From Alphaproteobacteria bacterium (GTDB lineage Bacteria; Pseudomonadota; Alphaproteobacteria; Rhizobiales; Devosiaceae), in assembly GCA_018820005.1 (NCBI GenBank), contig JAHJOS010000598.1, forward strand, positions 1-19,811: DNA of 19,811 nt, written 5' to 3'. The notes beneath the pieces were generated by a model, which worked only from the letters and a program-made list of their open reading frames with translations, was not told the DNA's origin and did no database searches. The position numbers and the translations under genes are program-made. Positions 7,825 through 16,144 of the stretch are shown here, piece by piece. Position 1 is the stretch's first letter. Every line of letters begins with the position of its first letter.

Positions 7825-8484
7825 CTAGCCAAGGCGATTGAGGTAGCGCGCCTTGCTGGGCTGCAAATGGTCCACACACAATTGCGCCAGCACCCAGTTG
7901 TCGTGACCCTGCAGCATGTCGATCATCAGCCGGTGATGCTCATGGGCGATGCGCAGGGCGTCTGTATTGGCCATGGAATTGGCCCGTACCGGCAGGCTGA
8001 GCCGCATGTAAAGCTCAATGGACTGCACCAGATGATCATTGCCGCAGGCGCCGAACAGGGTGAGGTGGAAGCGGTCGTTGGTTTCGTGCACGCCGCGCAG
8101 GAACCCCGCCTCGATATGGCGTCCGTGTTCGGCATGAATGGCCATGAGTTCATCGATCAGGCTGGCGGGCGCAGGCAGCGGAATCCATAATGCCGCCTGC
8201 CGCTGCAGCAGTTCACGGACCGCATAGATCTCCTGCACCTGCTTGGGGGTCAGCGAGCGCACCGTGGCGCCGCGATTGCGCTCGCGCACGACAATGCCCA
8301 TGGCCTCAAGCTCAACCAGCGCCTGCCGAGCAAAATGCCGGGTGACTGCGAACCGGGCAAGCAGCGTATCCTCGGTCAGGCGCGTGCCCGGGGCCAGCCG
8401 ACCAAAGATAATGTCTTCCTCGAGCGCACGCGCGATGGAGAGATCATCATGCTCCTCGACGTCAGTATCGGTTGCAGCTGTCAC
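7825..8484 (-). CDS. GntR-family regulator, FadR subfamily with FCD domain
   Basis: DNA-binding regulator of 219 residues. The N-terminal winged helix-turn-helix (about 15-77) is marked by LAPGTRLTEDTLLARFAVTR, ending in the wing RERNRGATVRSL. The C-terminal all-helical FCD ligand domain (about 85-205) has candidate metal-binding residues D137 (in ETNDRFH), H183/H184 (in AHEHHRL) and H206. FCD members commonly sense sugar acids (UxuR, ExuR and DgoR are family examples). The start is GTG at 8484 with AGGAG six bases upstream. It follows the dehydrogenase gene by 27 bases and so is probably cotranscribed with a catabolic enzyme, the usual set-up for autoregulation. Its likely targets are the TTTATTGACAA-like elements in the two divergent intergenic regions. 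The effector is probably the aldonate or keto-deoxy acid of this pathway (inference). Confidence 0.88.
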   Translation of the reverse strand: MTAATDTDVEEHDDLSIARALEEDIIFGRLAPGTRLTEDTLLARFAVTRHFARQALVELEAMGIVVRERNRGATVRSLTPKQVQEIYAVRELLQRQAALWIPLPAPASLIDELMAIHAEHGRHIEAGFLRGVHETNDRFHLTLFGACGNDHLVQSIELYMRLSLPVRANSMANTDALRIAHEHHRLMIDMLQGHDNWVLAQLCVDHLQPSKARYLNRLG

Positions 8485-8511
8485 GTTGGGCTCCTGGCAA
8501 TCGCGACCATT

Positions 8512-9543
8512 CTAGCGCGGTTTATCTGTCGGGTCGAACCCAGACAGTCGGTAGGTGTCCTCAACCAGTCGCAGGCTTTCCAGATTGTCCTGCGGGTTGG
8601 TTTCAAAGGCCTGGCCGCTGTCCAGGCAATCGATGAAGTGGGCGATGGCAGCATCATAGGAACCTTGATAGCTCGCCTCGGCATCAAACTGCTCGCTACG
8701 CCGGGCAACGCCAACTGCGTCCAGACGATCGCCATCCAGGGTCAGTGTGCCGCGCGTACCGATGATGCGCAACTGGTCGCGCGGACCCGGCGGCGCGCCA
8801 TGCACGGCGAGGTTGCCGGTCACCTGGACCAGGGCGCCGTCGCTGCGGCGGCGTAGCGTAATGGCTGCGATGTCTTCGGCGACGATATCGTCGTTGCTGC
8901 GCTCGAGTTGCGCCGCCACGACATCCATTTCCCCCAGCAGGAAGCGCAGCGTATCGAGCTGATGGATCAACACTTCCATCACCAGCAGCCGCTGCTGCCG
9001 CGCGAAAAACGGCTGCCGAACCAGCGCCGGTCGCTGGCCATGCGCATCGGCAATCATGCCGCTGGAGAGAAAATCGAGCCGCACCTGCCGAACCTCACCG
9101 GCCAGACCCTCGTCGAGCCAGGATTTGAGGCGCCGGTACCAGGCGCGGAAGCGCCAGTTTTCGTGCACCATCAGGCGGACACCCTCGGGCAATTTATTGA
9201 CCACGGCCTCGGCGGCTGCATGGGTGACGGCGAGCGGCTTCTGGCACAGGATATCAATGCCGCGGGCGACCGCCATTTCGACCAGTACTGCATGGTGCTC
9301 TCGTGGCGCGCAGATATCGACAGCGTCAAGTGCCGCCGCGTCAAACATGGCCTGGGCAGATGGATAAACCTGGGGAATTGCAAAGGCTTGCCCCCGCGCG
9401 CCGGCGGCTTGGTCAGACGGGTCGGCAATGGCGACCAGCGTGACGCGCTCGCCCAACCGGCGCCAGGCCGGCAGATGATAGCCGGCCACCCAGCCGGCCC
9501 CGACCACCCCGATGCGGCGGGGTCCCTGCACGTCCGCCCGCAT
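8512..9543 (-). CDS. Gfo/Idh/MocA family sugar dehydrogenase
   Basis: NAD(P)-dependent oxidoreductase of 343 residues. The Rossmann fold opens with RIGVVGAGWVAGYHLPAW (about 10-27), and the acidic residue of AIADPSD (D41) probably positions the cofactor ribose. The family lysine is in ILCQKPLA (K102); the usual glutamate before it is glutamine here, a variant I have seen in this family. The substrate-side histidine and aspartate fall in EVLIHQLD (H194, D197). The ATG at 9543 has AGGAGG seven bases upstream and is preferred to a TTG two codons earlier that would crowd the ribosome site. It is the first gene of a two-gene unit with the GntR regulator and divergent from the dehydratase. In this setting oxidation of an aldose to its lactone is the most likely role, but the family is broad and the substrate is not readable. 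Confidence 0.85.
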   Translation of the reverse strand: MRADVQGPRRIGVVGAGWVAGYHLPAWRRLGERVTLVAIADPSDQAAGARGQAFAIPQVYPSAQAMFDAAALDAVDICAPREHHAVLVEMAVARGIDILCQKPLAVTHAAAEAVVNKLPEGVRLMVHENWRFRAWYRRLKSWLDEGLAGEVRQVRLDFLSSGMIADAHGQRPALVRQPFFARQQRLLVMEVLIHQLDTLRFLLGEMDVVAAQLERSNDDIVAEDIAAITLRRRSDGALVQVTGNLAVHGAPPGPRDQLRIIGTRGTLTLDGDRLDAVGVARRSEQFDAEASYQGSYDAAIAHFIDCLDSGQAFETNPQDNLESLRLVEDTYRLSGFDPTDKPR

Positions 9544-9737
9544 ATTCAAGCCTCCTGCAACACTATATTTGTCAATAATCTATCGGACAATGCGCGATCG
9601 CAAAAGCAGTTTAGTGAGAAAGAACGGCGAACTTGCTCCGCCGCGCCCAGCTTCTTTATTGACAATTCGCATCTCGCGGCTAAGTTGACCCCACAAGCGA
9701 CGGCGGCCATCAGCGCCCGATGCGGGAGGATTGTATT
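9544..9737. promoter_or_regulatory. Divergent regulatory region, dehydrogenase versus dehydratase
   Basis: This 194-base gap separates two catabolic units. It contains two copies of the repeated element: TTTGTCAATAAT at 9568-9579 and CTTTATTGACAATT at 9654-9667, pointing in opposite directions. For the minus strand, TTGCGA (9598-9603), 17 bases, GATTAT (9575-9580) is a reasonable promoter; its minus-10 overlaps the first copy. For the plus strand, TTGACA (9659-9664), 16 bases, TAAGTT (9681-9686) places the minus-35 in the second copy. A ribosome site, GGGAGGA at 9724-9730, precedes the dehydratase start. Confidence 0.5.
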
Positions 9738-11431
9738 GTGTCCAACGGGCTGCGCCGCAAGCTGACCAACTATGGTGACCAGGGGTTTTCCCTGTTTTTG
9801 CGCAAGGCGTTCATCAAAGCGATGGGCTATTCCGACGATGCGCTCGATCGGCCTATCGTGGGCATTGCCAATACCTATTCGACTATAATCCCTGCCACGG
9901 CAATGTTCCCCAGCTGATCGAGGCGGTCAAACGCGGCGTCATGCTCAATGGCGCCCTGCCGATGGTGTTTCCGACCATTTCGATCCACGAGAGCTTTGCC
10001 GCGCCCACCTCCATGTATCTGCGCAATCTGATGGCGATGGAGACCGAGGAGATGATCCGCGCCCAGCCCATGGACAGCGTGGTGCTGATCGGCGGCTGCG
10101 ACAAGACGTTGCCAGCCCAGATCATGGCTGCGGCATCGAGCGAGATTCCCGCTATCTTCCTGCCGACCGGCCCGATGGCCACGGGCCATCACAAGGGTGA
10201 GCGCCTGGGCGCCTGCACCGACTGCCGCCGCATGTGGGGGCGGTTCCGGGCCGGGGAAATCGACGAAGCCGAAATCATCGAAGTCAACAACAAGCTGGTC
10301 AGCTCCATCGGCACCTGCACGGTGATGGGCACAGCCAGCACCATGGCCAATCTGACCGAAGTGATGGGGCTATGCCTGCCCAAAGCCGGTTCAGCACCGG
10401 CCACCGATTCGGAACGCATGCGTCTGGCAGAAACAACGGGCGCACAAGCTGCTAAGCTGGCCAGCGAAGGTGGCCTGACCGTGCGCGAACTGCTGACCCC
10501 CAGCGTAATCAAGAATGCCCTGGTTGCGCTGCAGGCCATGGGTGGCTCGACCAATGCCGTGGTGCATCTGGCTGCCATTTGCGGACGGCTCGGCTTCAAG
10601 CTGGACATGGATCTTCTCGACCAACTGGGCCAGCGCGTGCCCCTGCTGGTGGATCTGCAGCCATCGGGCCAGCACTATATGGCCGAATTCCATAAAGCCG
10701 GCGGCGTGCCGGCGCTACTCAAGGAAGTGCGCAGCGAACTGGATCTGGCTGCCCCCACCGTTTACGGCAGCACGCTTGGCACAATTGTCGATGGCGTAGT
10801 CGATGAGCCCGGCCAAACCATCATCCGCACCATGGCCGCGCCGCTCAAGCCGGTGGGCACGCTGGCCGTGCTCAAGGGCAATCTGACGCCGCGCGGCGCC
10901 GTCATCAAGCAATCGGCAGCCTCCAAGGCGCTGATGCAGCATACCGGCCGGGCCGTGGTGTTCGACAGTGTCGAAGACCTCAGCAACCGGATCGACAGCG
11001 ACGACCTCGATGTCACCGCCGATGATGTGCTGGTATTGCGCAATGCCGGCCCCAAGGGTGCGCCGGGCATGCCGGAGGCCGGCTATCTGCCCATTCCGCG
11101 CAAGCTGGCCCGGCAGGGCGTCAAAGACATGGTGCGCATCTCCGATGCCCGCATGAGCGGCACTGCCTTTGGCACGGTGATCCTGCATATCTCGCCCGAG
11201 GCGGCGGACAACGGACCACTGGCAATCGTGCAGACCGGGGACATGATAACCCTCGATGTGGCGGGGCGTCGGATTGACCTGAACATCGACAATGCCGAGT
11301 TCGCGCGGCGCATGGCGGCCCTGCCCGAGCGGGCTGCAGCTCCGGCGCGTGGCTACGCCAATCTTTACCACAACCATGTCATGCAGGCCGACGAGGGCGC
11401 CGATTTCGACTTCCTGCAGGTCGCCCCGTGA
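9738..11431 (+). pseudogene. IlvD/EDD family sugar-acid dehydratase, interrupted by a one-base frameshift
   Basis: The family dehydrates sugar acids to 2-keto-3-deoxy acids using an iron-sulfur cluster. The N-terminal part, from GTG 9738 (AGGA seven bases upstream), reads SNGLRRKLTNYGDQGF to PIVGIANTYS and stops at 9917. The rest continues in another frame from about 9881 to 11431. Restoring one base at about 9881 gives TYSDYNPCHGN, the conserved family segment, and a continuous 564-residue protein of normal length. The three cluster cysteines are then encoded at 9893-9895 (NPCHGN), 10097-10099 (GGCDK) and 10316-10318 (GTCTVMG). No other lesion is visible, so this is either a recent mutation or a sequencing error. 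Translation from the internal ATG at 9941 would lack the first cluster cysteine. Arabonate, xylonate or fuconate dehydratase are candidate activities. Confidence 0.85.
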
Positions 11432-12285
11432 GCGCTCCGGACGCGCCGCTGTGCCTGGCGCCGATCGCCCTCCCCGGTCCTCTTGGCCAGCAGCTGCCGG
11501 TCGGTACAATCGACAGCCATTTCCATGTGTTCGACAATGCCGCCCCGCTCAACACGCCACGCAGCTATACGCCTCGGATCCTGACTCTGGATGATTGGCT
11601 GGCCTATGCCGGCCTGGTGGGAATCGAGCGCGGCGTGCTGGTACAGCCCAGCGTCTATGGCGTTGACAATAGCGTTTTGCTGGCCGCCCTGTCCCGCCAA
11701 CCAGACCGCCTGCGCGGCGTGGTCGTGATCGCGCCTGATACCGGCGACGCTGAACTCGCACGTCTGAACCAACATGGCGTGCGTGGGGTGCGCATCAATC
11801 TGCGCAACAAGGGCGGGATTGGGCTGGATGCCCTCGCCGCGCTGGCGCCGCGCATCCGCGCACTGGGCTGGCATGTGCAGTTCCAGGTCGGCCCCGAGAC
11901 CATCGCGACCGTTGCGGCGCTGACCGCGCAATATGGGATTGTCGGCGTCATCGACCATCTGGCCTTCATGCCGCTCGATCCAGCCGGCGCGGCGCTGGAC
12001 GCTTTGCGCCGCGTGCTCGACAGTGCGCGGGTTCTGCTCAAGATCTCGGCGCCGTACCGGCTGCGTGACACGGCCAATCACGCCGGCTACCGTCACGTGG
12101 TCGCCGCCCTGTCCGGCAGCCACCCTGATCGGCTGCTTTGGGCCAGCGACTGGCCACATACTGAACTGTTCGACACCATGGTGGACGACGCGGCTCTGGT
12201 ATCCCTCAGTCTGGCCGCGGTGCCAACGGCAGCACAACGCCAGGTGTTCAGCCAGAACGCCACCTCCCTTTACTGGGCGCATTGA
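11428..12285 (+). CDS. Amidohydrolase-superfamily lactonase, LigI-like
   Basis: Predicted metal-type TIM-barrel hydrolase of 285 residues that would open a sugar lactone ahead of the dehydratase. The HxH pair is in TIDSHFHVF (H31, H33), and the catalytic aspartate is in WASDWPH (D241). The patterns VQPSVYGVDN (72-81), GVRGVRINL (117-125), VIDHLAF (174-180) and LYWAH at the end match what I recall of 2-pyrone-4,6-dicarboxylate lactonase (LigI) and its sugar-lactonase relatives in COG3618. GTG at 11428 overlaps the dehydratase stop as GTGA, so the two genes are translationally coupled. No signal peptide is present. A sugar aldonolactone is the likely substrate from context, but an aromatic-pathway lactone is possible given the LigI resemblance. 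Confidence 0.78.
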   Translation: MSAPDAPLCLAPIALPGPLGQQLPVGTIDSHFHVFDNAAPLNTPRSYTPRILTLDDWLAYAGLVGIERGVLVQPSVYGVDNSVLLAALSRQPDRLRGVVVIAPDTGDAELARLNQHGVRGVRINLRNKGGIGLDALAALAPRIRALGWHVQFQVGPETIATVAALTAQYGIVGVIDHLAFMPLDPAGAALDALRRVLDSARVLLKISAPYRLRDTANHAGYRHVVAALSGSHPDRLLWASDWPHTELFDTMVDDAALVSLSLAAVPTAAQRQVFSQNATSLYWAH

Positions 12286-12666
12286 CTGTTTCTATCGGAG
12301 AAGGGCGTCGCCCTTTGCCGATGCTGGCGAGGTCAACTGAAACAGCGTCGATTCAATGGCCGGCTTCTTGGGGGAAAAGGGCGTTGCAAGCCTGACCATT
12401 CCGCGGCGATTGGGCGAAGCGCCAAAGCCGACCTCGGTGGAATAGCGGGCGGCTGGCTATCGTGGTGGGCGTGACAGCGCCCGCCTGACGCCGATGCGCA
12501 ATATTGGCCACAAAAACGATCAGATTGAGGACCAGGCGAGGGCGTCATCACCTGATGATCATGGCGACGATACAATTGCCGTGACAAAGGGTTTATGACG
12601 CAGTGAATTGCACAGATAGTGCAATCGCGCGGCATTTTGCGCCGCCAAGCCGGAGACGAACCAATA
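12286..12666. other. Intergenic stretch between lactonase and exporter genes
   Basis: These 381 bases hold no gene I can support. Just after the lactonase stop is a hairpin-forming repeat (AAGGGCG at 12301-12307 with CGCCCTT at 12309-12315, extended by CGG/CCG outside), with no T-tract behind it; it might act as a weak terminator. Further on, TCATCACCTGATGA at 12545-12558 is a perfect six-base inverted repeat around CC and could be an operator for the exporter genes. I see no convincing promoter boxes. The repeated TTTATTGACAA element is absent. Confidence 0.4.
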
Positions 12667-14403
12667 ATGGCACGACCACGCCAAGCCAGCGGCTCAAGTC
12701 TTTTTGGGCTGCTGCGCCCCTACTGGGTCTGGATTTCGGGGCTTGTTGCGCTGACGATAGCGAGCAATGCGCTCAACCTTGTGGGGCCACAGCTAATCTC
12801 GGGCGCCATCGATGGCATCGACAAGGCTGGCAGCAATCTCACCCTGTTCGTCGTGCAGTTTTCGACCCTGGCAGCAGGTATTTTCGTGCTGACCTATCTG
12901 CAGTCTATCGTCCAGACCCTGGCATCCGAACGTGTGGCGCGGGACCTGCGGACGCAGTTGATTGCCCGAATTGCCGAGCAGGACTTCGCCTATGTGCAAA
13001 AGGTGACGGCATCACAATTGCTCACCAATCTGACCTCCGATGTTGACGCGATAAAATCCTTCGTATCGCAGGCGGTGTCATCGATCGTCTCGTCGCTGTT
13101 CCTGATTATCGGCGCCAGCGTGCTGCTGCTGCTTATCGACTGGCAGCTGGCGCTGGCAGTGCTTGGCGTCGTCCCGATTATCGCGGGCACGTTCTATTTC
13201 GTGCTCAGCCGGGTGCGAAAGCTGTTCCGTAAGTCACAGGAAGCCATCGACTGGCTCAATAGCGTCATCAACGAATCCATCCTGGGCTCGTCATTGATCC
13301 GCCTGCTCAATTCGCAGGCGCTCGAATATGACAAGTTCCTGGCAGCCAATACCCAGGCCAAGACCATCGGCATGAGCATCCTCCGGCTGTTCGCCGCAAT
13401 GATCCCCATCATCACTTTTGCCACCAATCTGGCGACGCTGACGATTGTGGTCTTTGGCGGTCATCTGGTGATCTCCGGCACGCTCACGCTGGGCAATTTC
13501 ACGGCGTTCAATTCCTACCTCTCGATCCTGATCTTTCCGATCCTGATCATCGGCTTCATGAGCAATGTGGTGGCGCAGGCCACGGCGTCGTATGACCGGA
13601 TCACAACCGTACTCAACGCCGCTGTCCCAGCGGCTACCGGCAGTCTGGTCGCGGACATCAGGGGCACTATCGCCGTCGAAAAACTGACTGTGCAGTATCA
13701 GGATCGTGCGGTACTCGATGGGGTGAGCTTCACGGCCAATGCGGGAACGCGAACCGCGGTGATCGGGCCGACCGCGGCGGGCAAGACGCAATTGCTCTAT
13801 GCCATTACCGGCCTGATCGTGCCGCAGTCCGGCCGTGTCAGCTACGACGGGGTCGCCCTGGGTGAGTACGACCGACAGTCGCTGCATCAGCAAGTGGGTC
13901 TGGTGTTCCAGGACAGCGCGACGTTCAACCTGACCCTGCGCGAGAACATCGCCTTTTCAAATACGGTTGACGACGAGAGCCTGAAGAAAGCCATTGCCAC
14001 TGCGGAGCTGGATGACTTTATCGCAGCCCTGCCGCAGGGGCTCGATACTGTCGTCTCGGAACGCGGCACCAGCCTTTCAGGCGGGCAGAAGCAGCGCATC
14101 ATGTTGGCCCGGGCGCTCGCGCTGAACCCGCGCGTGCTGTTGCTCGACGATTTTACGGCCCGCGTCGACGCCCGCACCGAAGCCAAAATCCTGGGTAACG
14201 TGCGGCAGAACTATCCCGGCATCACGCTGATTTCGGTGACGCAAAAAATCGCCCCGGTCGAAGACTACGACCAGATCGTGCTGCTGATGGAGGGCACAAT
14301 GCTGGCCAGCGGCACCCATGCTGAGCTGATGGCCAGCTCGCCGGAATATATGCAGATCTACGCGTCCCAGCAGAGTACCAATGATTATGCGCTACCGGCT
14401 TAA
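12667..14403 (+). CDS. ABC exporter half-transporter with degenerate ATP site
   Basis: Exporter subunit of 578 residues: an N-terminal six-helix membrane domain (about 15-310) fused to an ATPase domain (about 335-570). The ATPase motifs are Walker A GPTAAGKT (367-374), Q-loop in LVFQDSA (Q415), canonical signature LSGGQ (470-474) and Walker B VLLLDD (490-495). Aspartate 495 stands where the catalytic glutamate normally is, and Q526 (SVTQKI) replaces the switch histidine. This is the known pattern of the inactive-site partner in heterodimeric exporters such as LmrCD or TM287/288. The ATG at 12667 is chosen over an upstream GTG (12619) because it begins a normal N-terminus and has GGAG eleven bases before it. 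It overlaps the next gene by 23 bases. The cargo is unknown; drug, lipid or peptide are all possible. Confidence 0.9.
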   Translation: MARPRQASGSSLFGLLRPYWVWISGLVALTIASNALNLVGPQLISGAIDGIDKAGSNLTLFVVQFSTLAAGIFVLTYLQSIVQTLASERVARDLRTQLIARIAEQDFAYVQKVTASQLLTNLTSDVDAIKSFVSQAVSSIVSSLFLIIGASVLLLLIDWQLALAVLGVVPIIAGTFYFVLSRVRKLFRKSQEAIDWLNSVINESILGSSLIRLLNSQALEYDKFLAANTQAKTIGMSILRLFAAMIPIITFATNLATLTIVVFGGHLVISGTLTLGNFTAFNSYLSILIFPILIIGFMSNVVAQATASYDRITTVLNAAVPAATGSLVADIRGTIAVEKLTVQYQDRAVLDGVSFTANAGTRTAVIGPTAAGKTQLLYAITGLIVPQSGRVSYDGVALGEYDRQSLHQQVGLVFQDSATFNLTLRENIAFSNTVDDESLKKAIATAELDDFIAALPQGLDTVVSERGTSLSGGQKQRIMLARALALNPRVLLLDDFTARVDARTEAKILGNVRQNYPGITLISVTQKIAPVEDYDQIVLLMEGTMLASGTHAELMASSPEYMQIYASQQSTNDYALPA

Positions 14404-16144
14404 TACCACCACGGCCAGCCAGTCCAAGGAATCGATCTGGGTCGCCCTGCGTCGGCTGGTGCCGCTGATGGCAGGCGAGGGGCGCAGCATTGCCATTGCC
14501 TTTGGAGCGATCCTGGTGTCGTCCGCCGCCACGCTGACCGCCCCCCTGATCATCAGCCATATCGTGGACCGGTTCATCACCACGGGCGATTATGCGGGGC
14601 TGCTGACCTGGTCTGGACTTTTGCTCTGCGTTTTCCTGGTGGGGCTGGCCTCCGGCTACACCCAGACGCGGACCATGGGCGGAGTCGGACGCCGTATCCT
14701 GTTCAACCTGCGCAACGCCATTTTTGTGAAACTGCAGGATTTGCCTGTCGCGTTTTTCAACCAAAACCGCTCGGGCGATCTGATCTCGCGTATCAATAAC
14801 GACACCGACAAGCTGAACCAGTTCTTCTCGCAGGCGCTGATGCAGTTCTTAGGCAATGCCTTCCTGATTGTGGGCGCCGGTATTTTGCTGGTGGCGCTCG
14901 ATTTCCGCCTCGGCGGCGCAGCGCTGGTGCCGGCAGCCCTGGTGCTGATCGTGACCCAGCTCATCGGCGGCTGGGTCAAGCGCGCCAGCTACAAGAGCCT
15001 GCAAAGCCTGGGCGGTCTGAGTGGCGAGGTGCAGGAGAGCCTGGCCAATTTCAAGGTGATCGTGGCGTTCAACCGGCTGGACTATTTTCGCGACAAGTTC
15101 GCCAGGGCCAACACCGCCAATTACGACGCCTCGATCCGCGCCGGCGTCGCGAGTAACCTGTTCATTCCGCTTTATGGCTTAGCCTCCAACCTGGGGCAGC
15201 TGGTGGTGCTGGCCTATGGCATTATGCTGGTCAGCCAGGGGCAGCTCACCGTCGGCCTGCTGATCGGCTTCCTGCTCTACGTGAACAGCTTTTACACACC
15301 CCTGCGCCAGCTCGCCACAATCTGGGCATCGCTACAGCTGGCTCTGGCCGGGCTCGATCGCATTTCCGAGGTGCTGGCGCTTGAGACCGACATGGCCATT
15401 CTCGATACAACGGCAGTCACGGGCACCGCCCTCTTGGCGTTCGAGAATGTCTCGTTTCATTATCCCGAAGGCGAGAACGTTCTGCACGACGTCAGCTTTG
15501 CTCTGGAACGCGGCAAGACCTATGCGCTGATCGGGCCGACAGGCGGCGGCAAGAGCACAACGGCCTCGCTGATGGCCCGGCTCTACGATCCTACTGGTGG
15601 AACGGTGCAGCTCGACGGACGCGACATTCGCTCATTTACCCCCCAGGAGAGAACCGCCAAGATCGGCTTTATCCTGCAGGAGCCCTTCCTGTTCAGCGGC
15701 ACGGTGCGCGACAATATCCGTTATGGTAATCCGGCGATGGCAAGCGTGGATGATGCCGCACTTAGTGCCCAGCTGGACGCTGCCGGGCTCTCAGACCTGC
15801 TCGGCCACTTCCGTGACGGTCTCGATACAACGCTGACGGCCGGCGGTGACGCCATGAGCCTGGGGCAGAAGCAATTGGTGGCCTTTATCCGGGCCGCCCT
15901 GCGTGAACCGGAGCTGCTGATCCTGGACGAAGCGACGGCGAACATCGACACGGTCACCGAGCAGTTGCTGGAGACCATACTGGAACATCTGCCCGCAACG
16001 ACGACCAAGGTGGTGATCGCCCACCGGCTCAATACCATCAAGGATGCCGACGAAATCTTCTTCATCAATGGCGGCACCGTCACGCCGGCCGGGTCGATGC
16101 AGAACGCCATCGAGATGCTGATGCACGGCGACATGACCAGCTAG
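14381..16144 (+). CDS. ABC exporter half-transporter, partner with the catalytic glutamate
   Basis: Second half of the exporter, 587 residues: membrane domain (about 30-325) and ATPase domain (about 350-580). Walker A is GPTGGGKS (385-392), Q-loop in FILQEPF (Q433), Walker B LLILDEAT with catalytic E517, and switch H548 in IAHRLNT. The signature is MSLGQ (492-496) instead of LSGGQ. The sequence FFNQNRSGDLISRINNDTDKL (about 125-145) is the usual first coupling region of such exporters. Its start ATG lies inside the end of the preceding gene (an alternative ATG is at 14387), so the two are cotranslated. Together they should form one good and one defective ATP site. No cargo clue is visible, and the pair is not obviously linked to the sugar genes. 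Confidence 0.9.
   Translation: MIMRYRLNTTTASQSKESIWVALRRLVPLMAGEGRSIAIAFGAILVSSAATLTAPLIISHIVDRFITTGDYAGLLTWSGLLLCVFLVGLASGYTQTRTMGGVGRRILFNLRNAIFVKLQDLPVAFFNQNRSGDLISRINNDTDKLNQFFSQALMQFLGNAFLIVGAGILLVALDFRLGGAALVPAALVLIVTQLIGGWVKRASYKSLQSLGGLSGEVQESLANFKVIVAFNRLDYFRDKFARANTANYDASIRAGVASNLFIPLYGLASNLGQLVVLAYGIMLVSQGQLTVGLLIGFLLYVNSFYTPLRQLATIWASLQLALAGLDRISEVLALETDMAILDTTAVTGTALLAFENVSFHYPEGENVLHDVSFALERGKTYALIGPTGGGKSTTASLMARLYDPTGGTVQLDGRDIRSFTPQERTAKIGFILQEPFLFSGTVRDNIRYGNPAMASVDDAALSAQLDAAGLSDLLGHFRDGLDTTLTAGGDAMSLGQKQLVAFIRAALREPELLILDEATANIDTVTEQLLETILEHLPATTTKVVIAHRLNTIKDADEIFFINGGTVTPAGSMQNAIEMLMHGDMTS

Noticed and set aside
9190..9201. TTTATTGACC inside the dehydrogenase gene as another operator copy
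   Set aside because: It is within coding sequence and departs from the element after TTGAC. A chance match is likely. The same holds for GTTGACAATAG near 11660 in the lactonase gene.
9870..9945. Programmed -1 frameshifting as the explanation for the broken dehydratase
   Set aside because: The junction (TATTCGACTATAA) has no slippery heptamer, and I see no strong downstream stem or precedent in this enzyme family. A simple one-base loss is more economical.
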